Assembly (NCBI GenBank): GCA_018376855.1
Contig: JAHAAN010000074.1
Coordinates: 1 to 8,987 of the forward strand
Direction of reading: 5' to 3'
Length of the DNA: 8,987 nt
From: Clostridiales bacterium
GTDB taxonomy: Bacteria > Bacillota > Clostridia > Christensenellales > QALW01
The notes under the pieces were generated by a model, which was given only the letters and a program-made list of their open reading frames with translations, ran no database searches and was not told where the DNA came from. A program made the position numbers and the translations under genes. Positions 1 through 6,724 of this stretch are shown one piece after another; position 1 is the first letter of the stretch, and each line of letters starts with the position of its first letter.

Positions 1-1
1 C

Positions 2-1009
2 GGAAATCACGGCCAAAGCAAGGTGGAGTCCGTAAGCGGCACGGTGGACGACCCGGCGTTTGCGGAGCTGCTGGGCGAGCACTATCACAGCCGCCTCAAA
101 GAGGAGATCGAGCTGCTGGACGCTGCCGGAGACGAGCTGGATATGCAGAAGGTCGCCGCCGGAGAGCTGACGCCGATGTTCTTCGGAAGCGCCATGAACA
201 ACTTCGGCGTGGAATCCTTTTTGGAAAAGTTTTTGGAATTCACCATGCCGCCTTCCGCGCGCAGGGCGGGAGACCGAATCGTTGAGCCGGATTCCGAGGC
301 GTTTTCAGGGTTTATTTTTAAGATACAAGCGAATATGAATCCCGCTCACCGCGACAGAATTGCATTTCTGCGCATATGTTCAGGCAAGTTTGCGAAGGGC
401 ATGACGGTGCATCATGTTAACGCCCAAAAGGATATAAAGCTTGCCCAGCCGCAGCAGTTTATGGCGCAGGAGCGCGAAATGGTGGAGGAGGCCTATCCCG
501 GCGACATTATTGGGTTGTTTGATCCGGGAATCTTTGGGATCGGAGATACCGTCTGCACGGGCGAACGCTTTGAATACGACGCGATTCCGATGTTCGCGCC
601 GGAAATCTTCGCGCGCGTTTCGGCGGTGGATACGATGAAGCGCAAGCAGTTCCTCAAGGGAATTCAACAGCTTTCGCAGGAGGGCGCGATTCAGACGTTT
701 AAGGAAAACAATATCGGCGTGGAGGAGCTGATCGTCGGCGTGGTGGGCATGCTTCAGCTGGAGGTGCTGGCGCACCGGCTGAAGCACGAGTACGGCGTGG
801 AGCTGCGCGTAACGAATCTGCCCTTCCGCTATGTCAGGTGGATTCTTAACGAGGGGATAGATCCTGCGACGGTCAAGCTATCCTCTTCATGCAGGCTGGC
901 ATGCGACAGTAAAGACCGGCCGGTAATTCTTTTTGAGAACGATTGGTCTGTTCGCTGGGCGGCGGAAAACAATAAAGGGCTTGAAATGGCGGATATTATG
1001 CCCAGATAG
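2..1009 (+). CDS. prfC: Peptide chain release factor 3 (RF3), 5' end missing
   Basis: RF3 is the translational GTPase that speeds removal of RF1/RF2 from the ribosome after termination. Only the last 335 or so residues are here; the frame is open to the window edge, so the GTP-binding motifs (P-loop, DTPGH) lie upstream. What is visible matches RF3 closely: the end of the G domain with AGELTPMFFGSAMNNFGV, then the domain II segment FKIQANMNPAHRDRIAFLR with SGKFAKGM, then EEAYPGDIIGL and the domain III stretch KGIQQLSQEGAIQTF, followed by VGMLQLEVLAHRLKHEYGV. Full-length RF3 is about 530 residues, and the C-terminus here falls where expected. A GTG at 23 is an internal codon, not a start. The gene ends in TAG, and the cotH-like gene follows 33 bases later in the same frame with no terminator between, so the two are probably cotranscribed. 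Confidence 0.95.
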   Translation, partial: GNHGQSKVESVSGTVDDPAFAELLGEHYHSRLKEEIELLDAAGDELDMQKVAAGELTPMFFGSAMNNFGVESFLEKFLEFTMPPSARRAGDRIVEPDSEAFSGFIFKIQANMNPAHRDRIAFLRICSGKFAKGMTVHHVNAQKDIKLAQPQQFMAQEREMVEEAYPGDIIGLFDPGIFGIGDTVCTGERFEYDAIPMFAPEIFARVSAVDTMKRKQFLKGIQQLSQEGAIQTFKENNIGVEELIVGVVGMLQLEVLAHRLKHEYGVELRVTNLPFRYVRWILNEGIDPATVKLSSSCRLACDSKDRPVILFENDWSVRWAAENNKGLEMADIMPR

Positions 1010-1042
1010 GCCGAAATGCGGAAGCGGAAAGGCGGCGGAGAT

Positions 1043-2527
1043 ATGAAAAGAACGATGCTTTGTTTGTGTTTGGCGGTTTTTCTGTGCGCGGGATGCCAAA
1101 CGGCAGAGATTACGGGCACGGCGGGCAGTACGCTTCCGGTGCCGACTGCATCGGAAGCCGGAACGGCGGAGCCGACGGAATCGCGCAGCACGGATGCGCC
1201 GGTTACGGACGTGCAGACGCCGCAGGAAACGGCGCCGTCCACGCCGGAGGTTTCCGCTTCGCCCACGCAGGCGTCGTTAAAAATCCCTGCGTTGTATGTT
1301 GAAGTGAAGGGCGGGCAGGAGGTTACTTCCACGGAGGAGTATCTTGCGGCGCAGATTTCCGTAGACGCAAGAGGGAGCGGATGGGATTCGCAACTGGCTG
1401 CTGCGGCGCAGATCCGCGGCAGAGGCCATTCTACATGGAAGTGGGAAAAGAAGCCCTATAAGATCAAGTTCGATAAGGCGGTTTCCCTTTGCGGTATGCC
1501 TAAAGCGAAGCAGTGGGTGCTTCTTGCAAATTATGCGGATAAATCGCTTTCGCGCAACTATGTTGCCATGTCGATGGCGCAGATTTTGGAGGGCTTGGAT
1601 TATACGCCCGGGCAGGCGCATGTCGAGCTGTACCTTAACGGCAAATATATGGGAGTCTATACGCTCAGCGAGCAGATACAGGTGCATAAAAACCGCGTTG
1701 ATATTACGGAAAGCGATGCGGCGGATACGGGTTATCTGCTGGAAATCGGCGGGCGCGATGCGGGAAGCGATCACGATGTGCTGAACCGTGATTATTTTAT
1801 GGCGGGGTTTGCGCGCCAGATCGCCATTAAAGCGCCTGACACGAAAGTGATCTCGCAGGAGCAGCTGGATTATATTATTTCATATGTGCAGGCTGCGAAC
1901 GACGCCATCGTTGCACATGACGGATACGAGCAGTATATTGATGTAGATTCCTTTATTGATTGGGGAATTCTGCATGAGCTTACATATAATATTGATTCGT
2001 GCTACCGGCGAAGCTGTTATATGACAAAGGACGCCGGCGGGAAGCTTAAAATGGGTCCGGTTTGGGATTTTGATCTGGCTTTGGGAAATTTCAGCAAGGA
2101 TAATCAGAAATACAACGATCTGGCGACGGTAGGGCCGGGCGTTGAGGATCTGCTTGATTATGAAAAGCTTGCGGGAATGCAGTATAATACATATTCGTAT
2201 GACGATTATTACGTTGTTCTTACATGGATGAACTATCTGCTCAGCGACCCGAGCTTTTACGCACGGTATGCGGCGCGCTGGAATCAGGTAAAGGAGCGGC
2301 TTTTGGAAAAGGGGCTTGAGGCGATTGACGAATCCGAAAGATTGCTGGAGGGCGCTTAGCAGAAGAATTTTGAACGCTGGAAGGTGCTTGCCGGCAGGCC
2401 GGCGGCGGGCTATTCTTCCAAAAAGACGGCGGCGGTCAAGACCTTTGCAGGATCGGTCGATTATTTGCGGGACTTCCTGAAGCAAAGGTATCAGTGGCTG
2501 GATAAGCGGCTGAGTAAAGGGCTGTAA
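1043..2527 (+). pseudogene. CotH-family lipoprotein, interrupted by an in-frame TAG
   Basis: CotH proteins are atypical kinases; CotH of Bacillus phosphorylates spore-coat proteins, and many relatives in other Firmicutes are secreted or lipid-anchored. Start chosen at ATG 1043, giving a signal peptide with Cys18 in LCAGC as probable lipidation site (Cys at -3 is not the usual Leu). An ATG at 1016 would add nine basic residues. Residues 21-78 are a Thr/Pro/Ser/Glu-rich linker. The CotH domain starts near residue 83: RGRGHSTWKW (125-134), GMPKAKQWVLLANYADKSL (151-169), VELYLNGKYMGVYTLSEQ (194-211) and GPVWDFDLALGNF (338-350), whose acidic pair is a likely metal site. The frame meets TAG at 2357-2359 after 438 codons, then runs on 55 codons to TAA 2525-2527. 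That tail (NFERW, YLRDFLKQRYQWLDKRL) is the normal CotH C-terminus, so the TAG breaks one gene of about 494 residues. It may be a nonsense mutation, a sequence error, or a site of readthrough; without readthrough the product is residues 1-438 (1043-2359). Confidence 0.8.
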
Positions 2528-2556
2528 AGGCAGAAAAATGAAAGAGGGCTTTTTAT

Positions 2557-3399
2557 ATGGAGGAGCTTTGTGTAAAGCATTTTAAAATTCCTGTGGAGGG
2601 CTTGCAGAAGACGTACCGTTTTGCGCATATTACGGACGCGCACCTGTTGCTTTATGACGAAACGGAAACGCCAGAGCGCGCTGCATATGCGGAGCCGAGA
2701 GTGGGGCTGTTTTCGGAAAACGGAATCCGCAGCGAGCAGCGATTTGAAATGCTTATGCAGTATGTTCGCGAGCATGCGCAGGAGCTGGACGCCGTGATTA
2801 TGACGGGAGATATTTTGGATTTTCCATCCGCACTGAATTTGAAGTATCTGCGCGAGCAGCTTGGAAAGCTGTCCGTGCCGGTGATGTATGTGCTGGGGAA
2901 CCATGATTGGGCGTATTTTGACGATTATCACACGGAGGCTTCCGTCCAAAACGAAAAGCCGAAGTTTGCGGCTTTATGCGGCGGCGATACGTCTATTCAG
3001 GCAATGCGTTTCGGGGAATTGACGCTGATTGGCGTGGATAACAGCGATGAAAGGTTTGAGGACGGGTGCGCGGAAAGGCTGGAAGCCTTGCTCAAGGAGG
3101 AGAAGAACGTGCTTCTTTGCATGCACATTCCGCTTTATGCCGAAACGCTGCATGAGGATACGGCAGCCTATTGGTGGGGGAAGGATATTACCATCGGCGG
3201 AGAAGGAATCTGCAAAAATGAGAATTATCGCGCGGTGCGCCGGCTTGCTGCGACGCCGGGTACGCCTGTGCGGGCAGTGGTAACGGGGCACCTGCATTTT
3301 TGGCATCAGGATATGCTGGATGGTACAACTCCGCAGTACGTTACGGCGCTCGCTGCTTCCGGTAATATGGCCGTATTTACGGTGTGTCCAAAGGAGTAA
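2557..3399 (+). CDS. Calcineurin-like metallophosphoesterase
   Basis: A 280-residue protein with the full set of metal-binding motifs of the calcineurin-like phosphoesterase fold: DAH (Asp27, His29), GDILD (Asp85), GNHD (114-117), MHIP (His190) and GHLH (His245, His247). It should bind two metal ions and hydrolyse a phosphoester; the substrate cannot be read from sequence. No signal peptide or membrane segment is visible, so it is probably cytoplasmic. AGAGGG about 9 bases upstream supports the ATG at 2557. The gene starts 29 bases after the TAA that ends the CotH tail, with no terminator between, and is followed by a terminator, so it is probably the last gene of the prfC-cotH operon. The long insert between the DAH and GD motifs (residues 30-80) is typical of many Firmicute members. 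The family is certain; the substrate is unknown. Confidence 0.92.
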   Translation: MEELCVKHFKIPVEGLQKTYRFAHITDAHLLLYDETETPERAAYAEPRVGLFSENGIRSEQRFEMLMQYVREHAQELDAVIMTGDILDFPSALNLKYLREQLGKLSVPVMYVLGNHDWAYFDDYHTEASVQNEKPKFAALCGGDTSIQAMRFGELTLIGVDNSDERFEDGCAERLEALLKEEKNVLLCMHIPLYAETLHEDTAAYWWGKDITIGGEGICKNENYRAVRRLAATPGTPVRAVVTGHLHFWHQDMLDGTTPQYVTALAASGNMAVFTVCPKE

Positions 3400-3420
3400 T
3401 ATAATTTAATATAAATAATT

Positions 3421-3461
3421 AAAAAGTGGGAATCTTTGTTTGCGGACAAGGGTTCTTTTTT
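3421..3461 (+). terminator. Intrinsic terminator after the metallophosphoesterase
   Basis: GAATCTTTG (3430-3438) can pair fully with CAAGGGTTC (3447-3455) as RNA, using two G-U pairs, around an 8-base loop. Six Ts follow directly (3456-3461), and a run of As (3421-3425) can pair with them. It would end the prfC-cotH-phosphoesterase transcript. Confidence 0.75.
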
Positions 3462-3511
3462 CATTCTTAAAATTCGTGCAACCTGCACAACGTTTTTCTT
3501 GGCATATTTCC

Positions 3512-3540
3512 TTGTTCCGACATGAAACGGCGCATATAAT
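3512..3540 (+). promoter_or_regulatory. Sigma-A-type promoter of the region-4-like regulator gene
   Basis: A perfect TATAAT lies at 3535-3540 and TTGTTC, with only the TTG of the -35 consensus, at 3512-3517; the spacer is exactly 17 bases. Transcription would start near 3547, leaving a leader of about 95 bases before the ATG at 3642. Upstream, GTGCA-ACC-TGCAC (3476-3488) is a short inverted repeat that could be an operator, though it is small enough to be chance. The leader holds an A/T-only inverted repeat (3554-3561 with 3575-3582) and nothing else I recognise. Confidence 0.6.
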
Positions 3541-3641
3541 AAAAACAGATGGAAAAAATTTACTTAAATTGCAGAAATTTTTAGGGGATATTGTCGTATT
3601 CCGTCGTTGAAAACAGAAGAAAAATTAATGGAGGAAAGTGG

Positions 3642-4148
3642 ATGAGCGATGTAGAGATTAGTAGGAGACAAGCTGCGGAGAACAGAACGGAGGAGCTGCT
3701 GCGGGCGTTAGACGATATTGCGGCAGGAATTAAAAAGGTCAGAAGAGAGATTCATATCACGGCATCGTGGGGAGCGCCGACGGGGTATCTGTGCTGCTCA
3801 TTGGAATGCACGAACACAGTGGGACGCTGCAAGATGAGCGCGCTGGAATTGGCGGATAGAATCGTATATTTAAAGCATAAGGAAAAGGAGCTGAGCGAGT
3901 GGATGATAGGGCTTCGGCGGGTCATGAGCCAAATGGAGCGTCCGGTAGGCCGAGCGCTTTACTTTCGTTATCAGCGGGATCTGTCGGCGCTGGAATGCGC
4001 GGAAGCGCTGCATTGCTCGGTGCGCACCTTTTTCAGGCTTCGCCATATGGGGCTGACGGCTGTGAGACATTATATGGAGAGGACAGAGCTTGGAAAAAGA
4101 ATTCTTTCAGACGGAACGGGCTGTGCCATACACCGTTATTTTAAATGA
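3642..4148 (+). CDS. Small protein with sigma-70 region-4-like helix-turn-helix
   Basis: A 168-residue protein. The start is set at ATG 3642 by GGAGG (3630-3634) seven bases upstream; the frame is open further upstream from a TTG at 3591 but without a ribosome binding site. Residues 10-40 and 65-100 are charged and probably helical or coiled. Residues 103-145 (GRALYFRYQRDLSALECAEAL, then CSVRTFFRLRHMGL) have the spacing of a sigma-70 region 4 or phage ArpU/DUF1492-like DNA-binding domain: a helix, a turn, then a recognition helix beginning at Ser126. There is no region 2, so it is not a complete sigma factor. Four cysteines lie at 51, 52, 56 and 63, in a segment (CCSLEC, GRC) that could bind metal, which is speculative. 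It stands alone, with its own promoter upstream and a convergent gene downstream. Similar proteins are common in clostridial prophages and mobile elements, but no such genes are visible here. Target genes are unknown. Confidence 0.8.
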   Translation: MSDVEISRRQAAENRTEELLRALDDIAAGIKKVRREIHITASWGAPTGYLCCSLECTNTVGRCKMSALELADRIVYLKHKEKELSEWMIGLRRVMSQMERPVGRALYFRYQRDLSALECAEALHCSVRTFFRLRHMGLTAVRHYMERTELGKRILSDGTGCAIHRYFK

Positions 4149-4160
4149 CTGTCAAAATAT

Positions 4161-4186
4161 GAAAAGGTGCGCATAAGCGCACCTTA
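4161..4186 (-). terminator. Intrinsic terminator of the DUF4846 gene
   Basis: A perfect nine-base inverted repeat, AAGGTGCGC (4164-4172) and GCGCACCTT (4177-4185), encloses a four-base loop, ATAA. Read on the minus strand the hairpin runs into TTTT and then a T-rich stretch, so it fits termination of the gene at 4229-5086. On the plus strand it has no T run, but it may still protect the 3' end of the regulator transcript, which ends just before it. Confidence 0.75.
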
Positions 4187-4228
4187 CAGCAGCGGCGGGA
4201 ATGAGAAGCTTTTGTTAGGCGATTTGGA

Positions 4229-5086
4229 TCAAGCCTCCGGAAAGCGCTTCAGGTTTTCCACGGGGCATTGCCAGCCGCCGGGCGCAGTGAATACGCCGCC
4301 TTCAAACGAGGCGCTCTGCCATGGGCTGAGCGCTTTTTCTTCTGCATTTTGCAGAATATGCGCTTGTACGGAGGGCATATTGCCCTGCAAAACAAGAAAG
4401 CGCAGCTCGCCCGTGGAAATATTTCGGATTATATCCGCTATGATAACCACATGCCCCGGGCTTCCTGCAATGATAAAGCAGTCGCCGATTTGAAGATCGT
4501 CTTTGTCTGCCGGAAGCAATTCTTTTTCAAGGGAAAGGGTGCTGGCGTACTGGAAGACAGTATGCAGATACTTTTCAAAGCTTGCGCGGGAGGCGTCGGG
4601 CTGAGCGGAACGGATCCATTTTACGTCGTTTCCGTTCACGCTGACACGGTATCCCTGCGACCATGTGGAAAAATCACAGTAAAAACCGCTGACAAAATGA
4701 AAGCCGATTCGGTCATACCGGCCGGAGGAATAAAGGTATTCCGCGCGCAGATGCATGACGACATCGGCGCATTGCTCTATATCGACGGAGGGAATGTCCC
4801 AAGCAAGCACGGCGTCGTGGCGGGTGTTGAGGATCGGTTTTCCGGTGTAGTCATGCACGAGACTTCGGTCGCGCCGCAGGGGAAGGCTGCGGAGAAAAGC
4901 GGCAAAGCTGCCCTCCGGCACAGGCACGCGTTCATAGCCCTCCGGCGCGGCGAAGCGAGTCTCGACCGTCATTCCCTCGGGGCGGATCAGCGCTTCGTTG
5001 GGGCGGCGCAGCAGCAGAAGGCAGGATACGGCCGTCAGCACGGCGCATGTCAATATGCAGATGAGAGGGATCAAGCGCTTCTTCAT
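4229..5086 (-). CDS. DUF4846-family membrane-anchored or exported protein
   Basis: A 285-residue protein of unknown function that I match to DUF4846 by its conserved blocks: FAAFLRSLPL (61-70), QCADVVMHLRAEYLY (105-119), SGFYCDFSTWSQGYRV (133-148), GDCFIIAGSPGHVVIIAD (201-218), LQGNMPSVQAHILQN (233-247) and a C-terminal W...LKRF. ATG 5086 is chosen because GGAGTG lies eight bases upstream; the in-frame GTG at 5095 is part of that Shine-Dalgarno sequence. Residues 1-26 form a basic start plus hydrophobic segment, so the protein is exported or anchored. A Cys at position 22 (AVSC) could make it a lipoprotein, but the hydrophobic stretch continues past it, so an uncleaved anchor is as likely. 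The invariant His212 and the Cys106 and Cys203 invite comparison with hydrolase or amidase folds, but no catalytic role is known to me. It is a monocistronic gene between a convergent regulator and the divergent pdaB-like gene. Confidence 0.8.
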   Translation of the reverse strand: MKKRLIPLICILTCAVLTAVSCLLLLRRPNEALIRPEGMTVETRFAAPEGYERVPVPEGSFAAFLRSLPLRRDRSLVHDYTGKPILNTRHDAVLAWDIPSVDIEQCADVVMHLRAEYLYSSGRYDRIGFHFVSGFYCDFSTWSQGYRVSVNGNDVKWIRSAQPDASRASFEKYLHTVFQYASTLSLEKELLPADKDDLQIGDCFIIAGSPGHVVIIADIIRNISTGELRFLVLQGNMPSVQAHILQNAEEKALSPWQSASFEGGVFTAPGGWQCPVENLKRFPEA

Positions 5087-5151
5087 AAAAATCACTCCGT
5101 TTTCTTAGCTTGCCGCCTTTTTTCCCTGCGGCTGTTTTTTTTTCTTTTTTT

Positions 5152-5180
5152 ATCATAGCAAAAAATTTTTATCAAGGCAA
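5152..5180 (-). promoter_or_regulatory. Sigma-A promoter of the DUF4846 gene
   Basis: On the minus strand TTGCCT (5180-5175) and TATGAT (5157-5152) are 17 bases apart, and the -10 is preceded by TGC, giving an extended -10. Transcription would start near 5145, about 60 bases before the ATG. The leader is A-rich and includes a small hairpin, GCCGC/GCGGC, at 5112-5132. Confidence 0.65.
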
Positions 5181-5208
5181 CATAAAACGGGGCGCAAGCC
5201 AATACAAT
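5180..5208 (+). promoter_or_regulatory. Possible sigma-E-type sporulation promoter of the pdaB-like gene
   Basis: ACATAAA (5180-5186) and AATACAAT (5201-5208) are 14 bases apart. They differ from the Bacillus sigma-E consensus (KMATAWW and CATACAMT, as I recall it) by one base in each box. No good TTGACA-like element sits at the right distance from TACAAT for sigma-A. Transcription would start near 5215, about 35 bases ahead of the ATG at 5252. The -35 abuts the -35 of the divergent minus-strand promoter. Confidence 0.4.
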
Positions 5209-5251
5209 GAACTATCCGGATGGGAAAGTTTATGGTAAAGAGGAGAGGAGT

Positions 5252-6016
5252 ATGAAAATCTTTTATTTCAGAAGATCGCGTATTTTTGCGTCGATCGCTT
5301 GCGTGGCAGTGTTGGCCGCCGTTGCTATTGTCAGTTCGATTTCGCCCGCGGAGGAGGCAGCCGCGCTGACGGGCGGCGATATCAAGCCGATCTACAGCGT
5401 GGAAACAAAGGAAAAAAAGATCGCGATCAGCTTTGACGCTGCGTGGGGAGCCGATAAGACGGCCGGGATCATGGATATTTTGGATCAGCATAATGTAAAG
5501 GCAACTTTCTTTTTAGTGGGTTTTTGGATTGATAAGTATCCCGATATGGTTAAAACGATCGCGCAGCGAGGCTATGAGATCGGCAATCATTCGCTCAACC
5601 ACCCGCATATGCCGCAGCTGACAAAGGAGCAGATGACGACGGAGCTGAAAGAAGTCAATGCAAAGCTCAAGGAGCTTACGGGCAAGGAGACCGCACTGTT
5701 TCGCCCGCCGTTCGGCGATTATAACGACACGCTTGTAACCACTGTGAATGAGCTGGGAATGCACTGCATCCAGTGGTCGGTGGATAGCTTGGATTGGAAA
5801 GAGCTGGGCGTTAAGGAGATGACGGATCGGGTGCTGAAAAACGTTAAGGAAGGAAGCATCGTTTTGTTCCACAATAACTCCAAATATATTCTTGACGCGC
5901 TGCCGGGCATTCTGAAGGAGCTGCAAAAAAAATATGAGATCGTTCCGGTGGGAGAACTGATCTATACGGAAAATTATACGGTTGATCGGCAGGGGATTCA
6001 GCATAAGGCCGGATAA
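5252..6016 (+). CDS. pdaB: PdaB-like polysaccharide deacetylase (NodB fold)
   Basis: A 254-residue NodB-fold protein; the family removes acetyl groups from peptidoglycan or related glycans, and PdaB of Bacillus is a sporulation protein needed for stable spores. ATG 5252 is chosen because AGGAGAGGAG lies immediately upstream; an ATG at 5207 in frame has no ribosome binding site. Residues 10-35 are a hydrophobic signal or anchor. Then come PIYSVETKEKKIAISFD with catalytic Asp62 in FDAAWG, where the second Asp of the classical TFDDG is Ala, as in PdaB; GNHSLNHP (His113, His117, metal ligands); RPPFGDYN (151-158); WSVDSLDW (175-182); and IVLFH (His207). This order and the SVDSxDWK block are PdaB-like rather than PdaA-like. 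Unlike Bacillus PdaB as I recall it, both His of the HxxxH motif are present, so the metal site looks more complete. The ssDNA-binding protein gene follows 40 bases later with no terminator between. Confidence 0.88.
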   Translation: MKIFYFRRSRIFASIACVAVLAAVAIVSSISPAEEAAALTGGDIKPIYSVETKEKKIAISFDAAWGADKTAGIMDILDQHNVKATFFLVGFWIDKYPDMVKTIAQRGYEIGNHSLNHPHMPQLTKEQMTTELKEVNAKLKELTGKETALFRPPFGDYNDTLVTTVNELGMHCIQWSVDSLDWKELGVKEMTDRVLKNVKEGSIVLFHNNSKYILDALPGILKELQKKYEIVPVGELIYTENYTVDRQGIQHKAG

Positions 6017-6023
6017 ACTTCAG

Positions 6024-6059
6024 AAAGGAGCGCGCCGGTATACGGCGCGGGGAGATATG
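6024..6059 (+). promoter_or_regulatory. Hairpin between Shine-Dalgarno sequence and start codon
   Basis: AAAGGAG (6024-6030) is the best Shine-Dalgarno sequence ahead of the ATG at 6057, but it lies 26 bases away. The gap holds a perfect GC-only hairpin: CGCGCCG (6031-6037), loop GTATA, CGGCGCG (6043-6049). With the hairpin folded, the remaining distance from AAAGGAG to ATG is 7 bases, the normal optimum. A second GGGAG (6050-6054) is only 2 bases from the ATG and looks too close. There is no in-frame ATG, GTG or TTG between the upstream site and 6057. Hairpins that bridge an overlong SD-AUG gap are known from phage T4 genes 25 and 38. Confidence 0.6.
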
Positions 6060-6692
6060 AGTACGGAAATCAATAACATTGCGCATTTTTGCGGAACCGT
6101 TCGGGGGGAGGCGCAGTACAGCCATTCAATTTTTTCGGAGCGCTTTTACTCGTTTATGCTCGGCGTGATCCGGCTGAGCGGGCAGGAGGATATTCTGCCG
6201 GTCATTGTTTCGGAAAGACTGCTTTTGGATGTGGAGATCACCGACGGTGTAAGAGTCTGCGTTGACGGGCAGCTCAGAAGCTATAACATGATGACACAGG
6301 GGCGCAGCAGGCTTGTGCTTCAGGTTTTTGCAAAGGAAATCTGCTTTGCCGAGGAGGGGCTGCCGGATGAAAACAGCGTGTATCTCAGGGGTTATATCTG
6401 CAAAACTCCGATTTATCGCGTAACGCCGTTTTCCAGAGAGATCGCCGACGTGCTGCTGGCTGTTAACCGCGCATACGGAAAGAGCGATTATATTCCCTGC
6501 ATTTGCTGGGGAAGAAACGCAAGATATTGCAGGGATCTGGAAATCTCGCAGTTTATGAGCATAAACGGCAGGTTGCAGAGCAGGGAATATCAAAAACGGA
6601 TCGACGCGGAAACGGTGGAAACGCGCATTGCATATGAGGTGAGCACCGCCAAGCTGTGCTTGGAGCAGGAAGAAAGCGAGTATTTTGTGTAA
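6057..6692 (+). CDS. Tandem OB-fold single-stranded DNA-binding protein
   Basis: A 211-residue protein. The C-terminal half (about 105-200) has the SSB/PriB-type OB-fold pattern: VYLRGYICKTPIYRVTPFSR, EIADVLLAVNR, KSDYIPCICWGRNAR, GRLQSREYQKRI, then TRIAYEVSTAKL. The N-terminal half (about 5-95) is a more diverged repeat of the same fold: HFCGTVRGEAQYSHS, FYSFMLGVIRLSGQEDILPVIVSE, VCVDGQLRSYN and a final strand. Such tandem-OB ssDNA-binding proteins are common in Clostridia alongside ordinary SSB. It lacks the acidic DDDIPF-type tail that SSB uses to recruit partners; the C-terminus is EQEESEYFV, acidic but without that motif. ATG 6057 is the first usable start. It is the second gene after pdaB, so it may share the sporulation-type promoter, and a terminator follows. 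Role inferred: ssDNA protection or DNA repair. The ssDNA-binding family is clear; the exact job is not. Confidence 0.85.
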   Translation: MSTEINNIAHFCGTVRGEAQYSHSIFSERFYSFMLGVIRLSGQEDILPVIVSERLLLDVEITDGVRVCVDGQLRSYNMMTQGRSRLVLQVFAKEICFAEEGLPDENSVYLRGYICKTPIYRVTPFSREIADVLLAVNRAYGKSDYIPCICWGRNARYCRDLEISQFMSINGRLQSREYQKRIDAETVETRIAYEVSTAKLCLEQEESEYFV

Positions 6693-6724
6693 AACGGCGC
6701 TGCTTGTTTAATCAGATACAGAGC

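Noticed and set aside
1007..1016. prfC and cotH being one fused gene read through TAG
   Set aside because: RF3 ends at its normal place, and cotH starts with its own signal peptide, which would make no sense inside a fusion. The TAG of prfC is a genuine stop.
1016..1042. Upstream ATG as the cotH start
   Set aside because: It would put MRKRKGGGD ahead of a good signal peptide and has no clear Shine-Dalgarno sequence; ATG 1043 with purine-rich GGAAAGGCGGCGGAG before it is better.
829..1332. Minus-strand open frame of 167 codons across the prfC-cotH junction
   Set aside because: It is antisense to well-supported coding sequence on both sides, has low-complexity Ser/Val-rich translation from the antisense linker, and has no ribosome binding site.
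3518..3534. Possible LexA-like site GTTC-N6-GAAA between the -35 and -10 of the regulator promoter
   Set aside because: It departs from both the Bacillus (GAAC-N4-GTTC) and enterobacterial LexA consensus, and the half-site match is too short to support.
3628..3645. Five-codon ORF (MEESG) whose stop overlaps the regulator start by ATGA
   Set aside because: It has no ribosome binding site of its own, and its first codons are simply the GGAGG Shine-Dalgarno sequence of the regulator gene.
4268..5158. Long plus-strand open frame of 296 codons opposite the DUF4846 gene
   Set aside because: Its translation has no recognisable domain and no ribosome binding site, while the minus strand here has conserved family motifs, a promoter, a ribosome binding site and a terminator. 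It is a codon-bias shadow.
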